Shown here in pieces: positions 36,458 to 48,400 of a DNA stretch of 64,000 nt (positions are counted from its first letter, which is position 1; the number at the start of each line of letters is the position of its first letter). The position numbers were made by a program, and so were the translations under genes. Source of the DNA: Myoxocephalus aenaeus (Eukaryota; Chordata; Actinopteri; Perciformes; Cottidae); contig JBAMJR010000084.1 in the NCBI GenBank assembly GCA_038501785.1, positions 5,153,501 through 5,217,500 of the forward strand, read 5' to 3'. The notes under the pieces are model-generated. The model was given only the letters and a program-made list of their open reading frames with translations. It was not told the origin of the DNA and ran no database searches.

Positions 36458-39400
36458 TTAGATTCGGCTTACCCGTCTGCAGAGGAGCGGGTGGAGAGCC
36501 GGCGGAGGACAGGGGGTGTACGGAGGCGGCAAGGGGCCGGGTTTGATCCCTCGGGTCCTCATGAAGGACAGGAACTGGTCCGGGATTTCGGCGAGCACTT
36601 CCTTAGCCAGGCGAGCCATGCTGAGGATGTGGTTCCCCCGCCGGTCAATGTAGTCTCTGAAGGGAACGAACTGTTGGGAGGAGAGGAGAGGAAACAAGGT
36701 GAGGAGAGGAAACCACGAGAGGAGGTAAGGAAAGGAGAGAAAACAGAGTTAAAGAGAGATGAGGAGAGAATAGGAAACAAGGTGAGGAGAGGAGAGGAAA
36801 CAAGGTGAGGAGAGGAAACCACGAGAGGAGGTAAGGAAAGGAGAGAAAACAGAGTTAAAGAGAGATGAGGAGAGAATAGGAAACAAGGTGAGGAGAGGAA
36901 ACCATGAGAGGAGGTAAGGAAAGGAGAGAAAACAGCGTTAAAGCGAAATGAGGAGAGAATAGGAAACAAGGTGAGGAGAGGATAGGAAACCAGGTGAGGA
37001 GAGGAAACCACGAGAGGAGGTAAGGAAAGGAGAGAAAACAGAGTTAAAGAGAGATGAGGAGAGAATAGGAAACAAGGTGAGGAGAGGATAGGAAACCAGG
37101 TGAGGAGAGGAAACCACGAGAGGAGGTAAGGAAAGGAGAGAAAACAGAGTTAAAGAGAGATGAGGAGAGAATAGGAAACAAGGTGAGGAGAGGAGAGGAA
37201 ACAAGGTGAGGAGAGGAGAGGAAACAAGGTGAGGAGAGGAAACCACGAGAGGAGGTAAGGAAAGGAGATAACACAGAGTTAAAGAGAGATTAGGAGAGAA
37301 TAAGAAACAAGGTGAGGAGAGGAAACCATTAGAGGAGGTAAGGAAAGGAGAGAAAACAGAGTTAAAGAGAGATGAGGAGAGAATAGGAAACAAGGTGAGG
37401 AGAGGAAACCACGAGAGGAGGTAAGGAAAGGAGATAACACAGAGTTAAAGAGAGATGAGGAGAGAATAAGAAACAAGGTGAGGAGAGGAAACCATGAGAG
37501 GAGGTAAGGAAAGGAGAGAAAACAGCATTAAAGCGAGATGAGGAGAGAATAGGAAACAAGGTGAGGAGAGGAGAGGAGAGGAGAGGAGAGGAGAGGAGAG
37601 GAGAGGAGAGGAGAGGAGAGGAAACAAGGTGAGGAGAGGAAACCATTAGAGGAGGTAAGGAAAGGAGAGAAGACAGAGTTAAAGAGAGATGAGGAGAGAA
37701 TAGGAAACAAGGAGAGGAGAGGAGAGGAAACAAGGTGCGGAGAGGAAACCATTAGAGGAGGTAAGGAAAGGAGAGAAGACAGAGTTAAAGAGAGATGAGG
37801 AGAGAATAGGAAACAAGGTGAGGAGAGGAGAGGAAACAAGGTGAGGAGAGGAGAGGAAACAAGGTGAGGAGGAGGGAGAAAAAAGAAGAGGAAAGAAGGA
37901 GCGTAGATGAAACCATAAGAGGAGATAAAGACAAGAGAAGAATTAAGGAAAGGAGAGGAAACAGGAAGTGGAGAGGAGAGTAAACCATGAGAGGAGGTAA
38001 GGAAAGGAGAGAAAACAGCATTAAAGCGAGATGAGGAGAGAATAGGAAACAAGGTGAGGAGAGGAGAGGAGAGGAGAGGAGAGGAGAGGAGAGGAGAGGA
38101 AACAAGGTGAGGAGAGGAAACCATTAGAGGAGGTAAGGAAAGGAGAGAAGACAGAGTTAAAGAGAGATGAGGAGAGAATAGGAAACAAGGAGAGGAGAGG
38201 AGAGGAAACAAGGTGCGGAGAGGAAACCATTAGAGGAGGTAAGGAAAGGAGAGAAGACAGAGTTAAAGAGAGATGAGGAGAGAATAGGAAACAAGGTGAG
38301 GAGAGGAGAGGAAACAAGGTGAGGAGAGGAGAGGAAACAAGGTGAGGAGGAGGGAGAAAAAAGAAGAGGAAAGAAGGAGCGTAGATGAAACCATAAGAGG
38401 AGATAAAGACAAGAGAAGAATTAAGGAAAGGAGAGGAAACAGGAAGTGGAGAGGAGAGTAAACCATGAGAGGAGATAAGGAAAGGAGAGAAAATAGAATT
38501 GTGAGAGATGGGGAGAGAACATGAGGTGAGGAGGAGAGAGAGAAAAAGAAGAGGAAAGAAAGAGAGGAGATGAAACCATAAGAGGAGATAAAAAGAGATG
38601 AAACAAGTAAAGGAGAGGAAACAGGAAGTAGAGATGAGAGTAAACCAGGTAAGGAGAGTAAATCATGAGAGGAGATAAGGAAAGGAGAGAAAATAGAGTT
38701 GTGAGAGATAGGGAGAAAACAGGAAACAAGGTGATTAGAGGAGAGGAAACCAGGAGAGGAGATAAGGAGACAAGAGGACATGAGGTGAGAGGAAAAAAGA
38801 AGAGGAAACAAGGAGAGGAGAGGAAACCATGAGAGGAGGTAAGGAAAGGAGAGAAGACAGAGATGAGGAGAGAACATGAAACAAGGTGAGGAGAGGAGAC
38901 AAGGCGAGGAGAGCAGGTAAAACAAGGAAAGAAAAAAAGAGGAGTGGAAACCAAGAGAAAGGTGAAAAGGCCAGGATAGGAGGAGAGGAGAGGAGGAGAG
39001 GAGAGGAAACAAAGAGAGGAGAGGATACAGTTAAAGAACAGAGTGAAAAGGACACAGAGGAAGAAGTGGACGTAGTTCAGCGGAGCGAGACAGCGGGAGC
39101 ATTATAGAAAAATGGCCGACTGAGAACAATGAAGTCATGAGTCATGAATCCCACACTTCTCCTTAGACCTTTCTGCCGAGCGGACGGAAGTCTTCGCTCC
39201 GTACCTGAACGATGTCCCTCTCGGCGTAGCGTCCTTGGGATGAGATCCTCTCCTCGTCCCCGTCCAGCTCGATCATTTCTGGGGGGGGGAGGGAAAGCAC
39301 ATCAGTCAGTCACGGAGGGTTCTGTGTGTGAAGCCATCAGCACATTTCCTCCGAGTGTTGGTAATGCCAAACGTGGCATGAAGCGCACGGGGCTTGCGTC

Positions 39401-42400
39401 GCTGAGCGTGAAGCCATCGGGCTGCGAACTGAAAACATGCTGGAATATGTGTGAGCGAGAGCCAACGATGTGCACCACGGGGAACGTCATGAGCGCGAGA
39501 GGAAGCGGGAATCCTGTGGACTTCGCCGGCTAATTGCTTATTGTGAGCGAGCTTTTTTTTTTTTTTTTTATATATATATACGGAGGAGGGCTGCTCCGTG
39601 AATTGTAAACATGACAACACAGGAGGGGGGAGAACAATCGACAAAGAAGGAGAAAAGCACACAACCTCTGGTCCGACAAATGAGGATCTTGAGGAGGAGT
39701 CAGAGGAAATTAATGGGAAGGAGAACAGCGGGGGGGGGGGGGGAAACGAAAAGAAAAGAAGAAGGGCTGAACCATGTGGGAGGCGAAGATAGGAAGTAGA
39801 ATGAAGGCGAAGGATTACTGCATGCAAATAGACATAGCGCACACACACACACACTCATGCACACACACACATGCACGTGAGCTTCACTCTGCTTACCGTC
39901 AAATTCTGCCGGTCCGACCCCGACGATTATAATTGACATGGGCAGAGACGCCGCCTGTTCAGGGTGGAGGGAGACACAGAGACACAGAACAGGCTCATCA
40001 AAGGCGGGAGGGAACGAAGAAGAACACCATTCGCTATCTGAAGCGCCGCAGGCTGTCAGTGGAACAACCCCCATGCGAATTACTGACTGTAAGCTAACGG
40101 AAAGCTCAATGGCACAATTCAGAGACGTTGTTAAGGCGGGGAAAGGAGGGGGTTGTTCGTCCAAATCCGTTTGGCCTCTGCAGCCGGTTTCATAAAGCCT
40201 CTCGTCCGGACGGAGCTTTTCTAATTTCATGCATCCACAACTTTGTCTAAATCTCCCAAAGCTTGACGGCTTCAGAAATGACTTCAGCCGAACGGCCAAT
40301 AATGTTTATTATTAAATCTTGACGCCCAAGTACAGTTGGAGTGATGAATGGAGGTTTTAGTGTTTCATAACTTCCTCCTGGTTATTAGATGAGCGTCCCC
40401 CCCCCAAATTGCTTGAGATATGAAGGGGGTCACGGATCCTCTGCGGGCGAGTAAATAATTACTCTGGAATCTGACTTTACAATAACATTACATCACGGGG
40501 AGGAGGGGGAGGGGGAGGAGGAGGGGGATGTGTGATGAAGAGCCGCGAGAGCACCGAGGCTCCGAATAAACGAAAGGAAAATCGTTACACACATCAACTC
40601 TGATGACTCTAATTAGAAAGCATAGTTATTATAGTTATTAGCGCTGAACGTAGTGGGATTGCAGGAGGAGGGGTCGACTCCTCACTCCCCTTATTAGAGC
40701 GAAAGGGAGAGAGGGAGGCACTAAAAAGTAAAGGACCGCTCCTCATATCCTCCCCTCTCACATTGTTTTGGTTTATTGGACTCCATTAGAGGCCTAATCC
40801 CAGCCGGACCTCCAGGGCTCCGCCCGCGTTTCACAGTAAATTAACGGAGCGGCATTGCATTCGTTATTAAACCGTGTGAACGATGCCGTGGCCACACAGA
40901 GTCTCACCGACACAAACAAACAAACACGCGGCACATAGATTGAGTCTGAATCTGGTTCTGTACATTGACGATGGACTCCTTGGTCTGCGCCATGTCCGTG
41001 ATCACGCCGTCGGAGATGATGAGCAGGATGAAGTACTGGGAGCCGTCCGTCATTGCCGACGCATACCTGGCATGGAGAGAGAGAGAGAGAGAGAGAGAGG
41101 CCGGGGGTCAAAGGTCAAGTGAGCATAAGCAAAGGCTCTTCTTTTAACATTTTATTCAAATTAAAGGGGATGTAGGCTTCTCTTTTCTGCTGACTTCTAC
41201 CTCTTTAATCATTTAGAAAGGGCACTCTGCTGATTCAACACATCAAGACCAATTAAGTGTTGGCGGTGGAGTACAACGCAACCTTTGGAACTTGTAAAAT
41301 GTCTTCCGTCTCTCTGGAGGGGCTCGAGACACAGAAAATAAAAAGCCTGAGTTATAAACTGCAGGACCAGAGTTTAAAGACACTCAGGGAGTGAAAAAAA
41401 AGGGGGTTGCATTATGGGAAGTGTAGGACCCCAGTGTTTTTGGAGCCGGAGTCGACGCGCGTCTCAAACGGCATTCATTGATATATGAGTCAGTGTCCCG
41501 TGTGAGGATGTTACACCTCAGTGGTCACTAAAACAAACTTACTTCATTCAGGACAAATGGTCTAATTACTGTGGAAGAGTATTGGGGTCAGGCAAAGAAT
41601 TATTAAAAAAATGTTATAAAGGATTTGGAAAATCAAGTCTAAATGTCAAGAATACAGTCAAACTTTCAGTATTGCTTCCAGGCTTAAGAGAAAATAACTC
41701 AAGGAAGTTTTATTTCATTCATTAACTAAGTTCAAATGTTAAGAGTAAAGTTGAATTATCGTTCGGGAATAAAGCAAAAATGGTGAAATACTGTTCGAAT
41801 AAATGTCTTCAGAGGATAACTCAAACTACTTCATTCTCAAAAGGAAAATGTTCCTATTTACTTTTTCCCCTCATGACCCAAATACTCTTTGGTAAATTAC
41901 AGCTTAAGTATCGGTGCTGTGCCCAAATAATGTCTGTCATGTAAAGTGTAAAACTTGTATTCTTATGTGTGTGTGTGTGTCTTTTCTTATTAAATAATCA
42001 AGCGCTGTTTTTTATGACATTCATTTAAACAGGATGTCTTGACGTCTGAATGATGCTTCAAATAGACTGATCTTTGGAATCAGGTCTATTTTTCAGCTCT
42101 GAACTAACACTGAAAGCCATTTTATGATCATGGTTTTAAAAACCAGGGTTGAACGTTTGAAGTGACATCACAGAACATCATTTTGAGAATACATGTTAAG
42201 TAACAGAGTCAGACAAACGGGAATCTGACGTGACTTGGTTGTCACTTAAAAAAAAAAAAAAAGGAAAATATATGTATTTAGCGATGTCTTCACGGGTTTT
42301 AGGCAGACGCTCCGCAGACGTGAGCGGTTGAACAATGCAGCTATTTATTCTCAGGCCGAGTGGGCGGACGGAGAAGGAGAGCGAGAGCGATGGGATTTGA

Positions 42401-45400
42401 AAAGCCGGAGATGAAAGGTGGGAAAAGAGCTCGTTACAGTCGGTCTGGGGGGGATCGTGACACGAGAGCCGGCAACAGAGAAAGAAAGTCAGGTGGCGGC
42501 CGGAAAACACCCGAAGCGCCGCTCTATCGGGGGTCATCCGTGTAAATTTAGAAAGTCTGTCCACATAGTGTATGGTAGTATCCACCAGGAGTGTGTATTA
42601 AGTATGTTAAATATTTAAAACAGTGGAAGAGTGGCTTTTTTCTTCTGTGTTTTATCCGTTGCTCCAATACAAATGTAACAGCATTTTAACGCCCACAGGC
42701 CTCTTGTTAATGGACTTTTTTTTTTTAATAGTGAAGCGCTGGTTTCTACTTTACTGTTTATTTGTGAAACGGTGGGAGGTGAGACGTTTACTGTTACTCG
42801 CAGCACTTGTCCCTTCTGCCGGGTATTTGATGTTTCTTTTCTCATTTCCTCGGTTGCCCCTTAAGGCAGCGCATCAATCACCCTGCTTGTCTCACTGTAA
42901 CACACAGTTCTAGACCACATGCTGCCTCAATTAACATTAACACAGGAAGAAAAAAAAAGAATGAAATGTGCATAATCACCATTTCTACTGTCTCAAATAA
43001 GGCTTCTCGCTCTGAACAGAAACAAACAAACACACAAATCATCTTAATGCTCAGGCTGCTTCGCTAATGTGTCAACAAACTCTACGTTTGCAAAAACTGT
43101 GTTCTGGCTACTCTCCATGCTGTTAGCCAACTGGTTTTATTCCGCTTTGTTGCTAGGCAGGATTCAGGAGGAGCGCCCTCTGCTGGCCAGCGATTCGCTA
43201 CTCATTCCCCTCAGCTTTAAAAGCAACAGGCAGCCTCTTTAACTCACTGCACACTGGAGGTCATTTTCAGTCGATTTTCTCGATTTGACATAATTTTCTT
43301 AGATTCACCTTTTAAGGCACTTGCATATAAGATATATACCCATGTTTTACATCATAAATTGCAGAACAATCTCAGCTATCTATATAATGAGGCACCATTG
43401 TCGTAAGGCAAAAGTGTAAAGAAAAAAACTTTATAATATGACACTAAAGCTGAAAAATGGAATCTCGATTTTTGGAAATTCTTCATATCGCTTGAAAAAA
43501 CCTAACTTTACTCAGGTGGTGACTCTGTTTAGGTGATGGCAATTGGTTTACCAAAGGTTTTAGGTTCACAAAAGCAGTGAAATATATGAATAAAATGTTA
43601 GATACATGTAAATAAATGTCTAAAACTAAAGTTTTTATTATCGTTTTTTGAGTAGAAATATGGTCTTTCACAGCTTTCACCAAAATGATAAAAATGGGAC
43701 TGAGAAATGACTTCATAGTGCAGATAAAGCTTCAGGGAGTGTGTGCAAATGAAAAATGACCATCACAACAATTTTTTTTTTTTTTTTAAATAAAAATATG
43801 TATTATAAAAAAAAAAGAAAATATGTACAGAATATATATTCAGAAATATAAAACAGAACAAAGACTAGACCATTTACAATATACAAGTATATATGCTTCA
43901 ATGGCATATCCTCATGCCATGGCATGCCAGTCATGGAAACAGTTTCTGTTCAGCTGCAGGCAGAGGGGAACGTTACACGCCTCGCACTTCCACGCCGTGT
44001 CTTTGCTCACTTTCTTCATGCTGCAAAGCTCGCAAACCCTGCGACCCACCGTGGACTTAGTTGGAAGAACAGTTTGAAGAGTTCAATGGGTGTTGCTGTG
44101 GCACTGACATGTGGACCTGGTGTCCGGGCTGGAACTTGATGACGGGGGGAGCGGTGTCCGGGTCTTCATCCGTCCTCCAGGACAGCGTAGGTGCAGGTGG
44201 TGCACGTGCTGCTGTCTTTCTTGATCTGGCCTGAGGTGAAAGTAGTCGCCGGGCAGCACGCGCCCTGTTTGCTGGAGATGGTGTTTTTAGTCGTCGGTCA
44301 ACGCGCTGCCTCTTTGCTGGTCGTGGTAGTTGCCGTCCAACACGCTGCCTCTTTGCTGGCCAGGCTGGTCGGGGCGGCTGGTGCTCCTCTCTGTAAAATA
44401 AATCAATACTAGTCAGTTGAAAGAAAGATGACGTAACGATTGAGCAGAATGCTCCACATTGGATGTGCAAATATTATTCAGATCATGACTGTGGTAGTAA
44501 TTTTAGCATAGTGCTCCGCATTGGATGTATAAATATTAGTGGTAGTAACGTGAAGCAGAGTGTTGTACAAAGCAGACTGTGTATAAACATTACTTAGATC
44601 ATGACGTAGTAACGTGAACAGCAGTGTGCACCGCGTGGCTGGCTCTCGTGCACAGTGTACACATTACTAGTTTGTACACATTACTAGTTTGTACACATTA
44701 CTAGTTTGCACCATGCAGCCTTACAGACACGTAACAAAGTTTAGTAACAACACTTACCCATCTTCCTCAGAAGAACTAAAGCCTTCGAGCTCTGACGACG
44801 ACGCCTCCTCCTCCTCGCTGCTCTCCAGAATCATGCGCTTTGCTTCCTCCGTGTTGAATCTCTTTGTCGTCATGATGTTGATTGTAAACTGTAGTGTGTA
44901 CATGCTGTACAAGTGGGTTGTCCTTTTGAGATTTTCCTGAGTGTACATTGGTTGTTTAGTTCACGAAATGGCGACGGACATATGACTCAACTAATCACAG
45001 AGAAGGATTTTTTATTTTTTTTTTCCAGCGTCAGATGACACACTGCTGCCCTTTCGCTTGCCTGATGATGTTAAAATTATGCTGGGCTCTGCCTGGGCAG
45101 GCACCCGGAAGCAGGAAGCCGTCTCTTTCCGCCAGACGTAAAATTATATTTTTGCGATGTATTATCGGGGTGCTGTGAATATTTTAGAAACTTAGAGAAA
45201 AGTTTCAAGTGTCACCACGCGAAACCGCGGGCTCCGTGGACGAAGGGTTAACAGCCATCAGTGTGTCTTGAGTCCTCGGAGCTGAGAGATCGGAGCTATT
45301 CGCACATTTATTTTAATCCCCCTCCCTTTGTGTCACAGATTGCTGTCCAGCAGCCCACACACACACCCACACACACACACCCACACACACACAGAGCTGA

Positions 45401-48400
45401 GATTTCACCATAGACGATTTGATCTTACAGGGATTTCCTCGGCAGAACTGTAAATGAAGTGGCGGCGTTGCACTGGCGCCCGGCTGTGATGATCGTGGAC
45501 CTACCTGGCCACGTGGTTGATGACAGGGGAGAAGTGGGTGGGTCCGTAGAGACGCACAGACTTGAGACTCTGGTAATAGGCCTCCATCACCCCCTCGATG
45601 CCGCTGCAGTACGGGTTCTGTGGATTGCCGTTCTGCACAGAAACGACAACAAAAACGACAACTTAAACAAGTGCAGTAGAGGATGTAGGAGAAGAAGACA
45701 AGCTAACCGAGGAAGAGCCACAATCGTCCCTCTTTATGACTTCGTCCTTCGTGTGTAACTAAACTAGTGGGAAGTCTGTTTGACAAGATGAATGATATGC
45801 TGTCGCCTTCCTTGTACCAGTTCTGTAATAAAACACATGAATTTAAGACTGCAAATGCGGCGAATCGTTATGTTTCTCGTATAATTAAAGAATGAAGATA
45901 TTTCTTCTGCAAAAGTGTCCTTGGATGTTTTTTAGTTTTTTAGTATCCCATAATGTGACATAAATTCATGACGGCCAAAGCGGTATCATGTTTCCTGGCA
46001 GATGTGTGAGCTTGACGATAAAGTGCTGACTCTAATCTATCTTTGTCTATTAATCCCTGTCAGTCGAAGCTCGGTTGAATCAGGGATAACGTTCGCATCA
46101 AACGTGTCTTTGCTGCTGCTGCAACACAATTCTGTCGAGTCAGGAGAGCCTTTGGTCTTTATTAATCTCACTTTGTTTTCCTTCTGTGTCGAGGCAAAAA
46201 TAACGCTCTGATTCTGTTGTTTATGACTTTGATTGCACTTTAACGTCATATCTGGAACTCTAAAATAGATTATTTATCCGTGTTTTGATGATGCCGATCG
46301 TCTTCAGCCACCTTCCTGCTTCAGGTGTTCTCCAGACGCCGTTAGCTAACAGTTTACATACGGCGAGTCCCCGTCATTGATTTAATGTCAGCCAGCTAAT
46401 GTGTTGAAAAATTTGTTAAATATATTCAAAGGCATTTAGAATAACTTGCTTACATCGCGTCTCTGTGGGTCCGACGGTACGGGGATTTTAACGCTATGCA
46501 TCAAAGTTAAAATTAAATTGAACATAGTTTGTTTTGATATACAGAGACTGTGGCTGAAAGGAATAATAAGAACACAATCACCCTGAAGGAGGGGAAGAAA
46601 GAAAAAAAACATTTTGTATATTTTATATCCCTTCATGGGAAAAAGCCTCGGATGGAATTACCTTTTATTTTCAAAAAAGGCATGTCCTGGCTGCAAATTG
46701 CAGGATAACAGGATTACATGCATACGCAGAGACACCGAAATTGGCCACCCGAGGGCCAAAATATCAATAATACTCCAATACTATCAAAACATCTCACCTG
46801 GTATAAGAGGCACCAGCGGGTCGCAGGCCCTTAAGGACGTTAAATCCAATCTTACATTGAATATATTACACATACTTTGGGAAAATGTCGACAGTTTGAT
46901 TCTCCTGCTGCAGCCTTTCGGTGGAGAATATCCCGAGGCGAGACATCTCACATTTTTAACTCTGAATGAGGAACGGATACCAGCAGAGGCATTTTGGTAA
47001 CATCCGCCGTGGTGGGATCCACTTGGTTGTTAACGGAGGTTACAAGAGGACAAAACGTCATGCTGATGTGTCTCATTTGCTTGTTTTAAATGGTAAATTC
47101 GGAAGTTTCAACATGGACCATATCATCCATGTTTTTGCGTATAAGTGGACCACGACTTTTAATATTGGTCCAGTATTTAGCGAGAGCATTTACAAACCGG
47201 CTGCAATGTAATCGCTCAGAGCGACTCCTCTCCATCAACGTACGTCCAATAAAAGCGCTTGTTTTCTTTTCTTTACCACTGACAGCCTCAGATTGTTATT
47301 TCAAGCGTCTCACAACATTAGACAGAGAACTACAACCTTTTTCTTTTCCGCAGAAGTCTCCCTCGCGTGTCGCATCGACGTTGTCGAAATCAACTAAATA
47401 TTCAGCCACGACACTGAAGATTGTTTGGATTAACACGAGGCTGCGCTCTCTGTCCTCCAACGCAACAAACTCTGACAACAGCGGCGCTCCCGTCTCCAAC
47501 GCTCACTCACGTTTTCCAGCGTTCTGGCGACATAATAACAAACAGAGCAAGCGGCATGTTCTTATTTCTCTGTGGGGTCGCTTCTACGATGTTGTCAGAC
47601 ACTCTGAGCCGGCGGAAACGAGCACTTTGTTCAAGGGGTTACATCAGCACTCTCCCTCAATACAATAAAAATGATCCCCATTCGTCCATTAGACACAAAA
47701 ACACAGGAAAAAAGCAATAAAGTTACCTTTTATGTTGAACCAAATGCGGTGCAGTGTTTTTGTGCCTTTGATGTCTCGTTGGCTGGGTTTAAAATACCCA
47801 AAAGAAACTCTCAAAGAAGCAAACAATACATTATTGAAGCCACCCATATGTTTTGGGCCTTTTTAATTATCCCAGCATGCAACCATCTCCACGCTCACTC
47901 TGCTTGGTTGCCCATGAGCACGAACAGCGCACACGAGACTCCTTTGTTTTGTAAATGGCGCTTGCATAACCACGCTGGATTCCGTGGTGGCTTTCTCCCA
48001 CCGCGGCTGCACAGCTGCAGCCGTCCGCTTTAAGAGTTGACCGAGTTAAATCTTTAATGCTCAGATTAATGCATATGCGCCGCGTCTCGTCGTTGGGCGC
48101 CACCGGGGAGGCTGTTACCCAACGCTGAGCAGCTGGAATGGCTGTAAACGCCTCTGGAGCAACATCTGGAAGAGACAGTAGACCGGAGAGAGGAGTATGG
48201 GGCGGCTGAGGAGCGGTCGGGACGTCTAGAGCGCCGGAGCGCTTGACATTGGCACAGTGATGTGGACGGACGGACGGACGGCCGGAACAGCTGGATTGAT
48301 GGATGGACAGATGGATGGATGGACGGATGGATGGCTGGATGGACAGATGGATGGATGGACGGATGGACTGACAGATGGATGAATGGACAGATGGATGGAT

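Noticed and set aside
36559..39055. Many minus-strand frames of Leu/Ser/Pro/Phe repeats up to 249 residues
   Set aside because: They are readings of the GGAGA array in the cpne8 last intron. Hydrophobic look is due to TCC/CTC/TTC codons.
39700..40299. 199-residue minus-strand frame
   Set aside because: Only its 39897-39954 part (LPMSIIIVGVGPAEFD) is a cpne8 exon. The rest is intron read through both splice sites.
46614..47720. Cluster of plus-strand frames (128, 192 and 99 residues) as a nested gene
   Set aside because: No recognisable domain or family, no coherent exon chain, overlapping frames. Left as unclassified intron.
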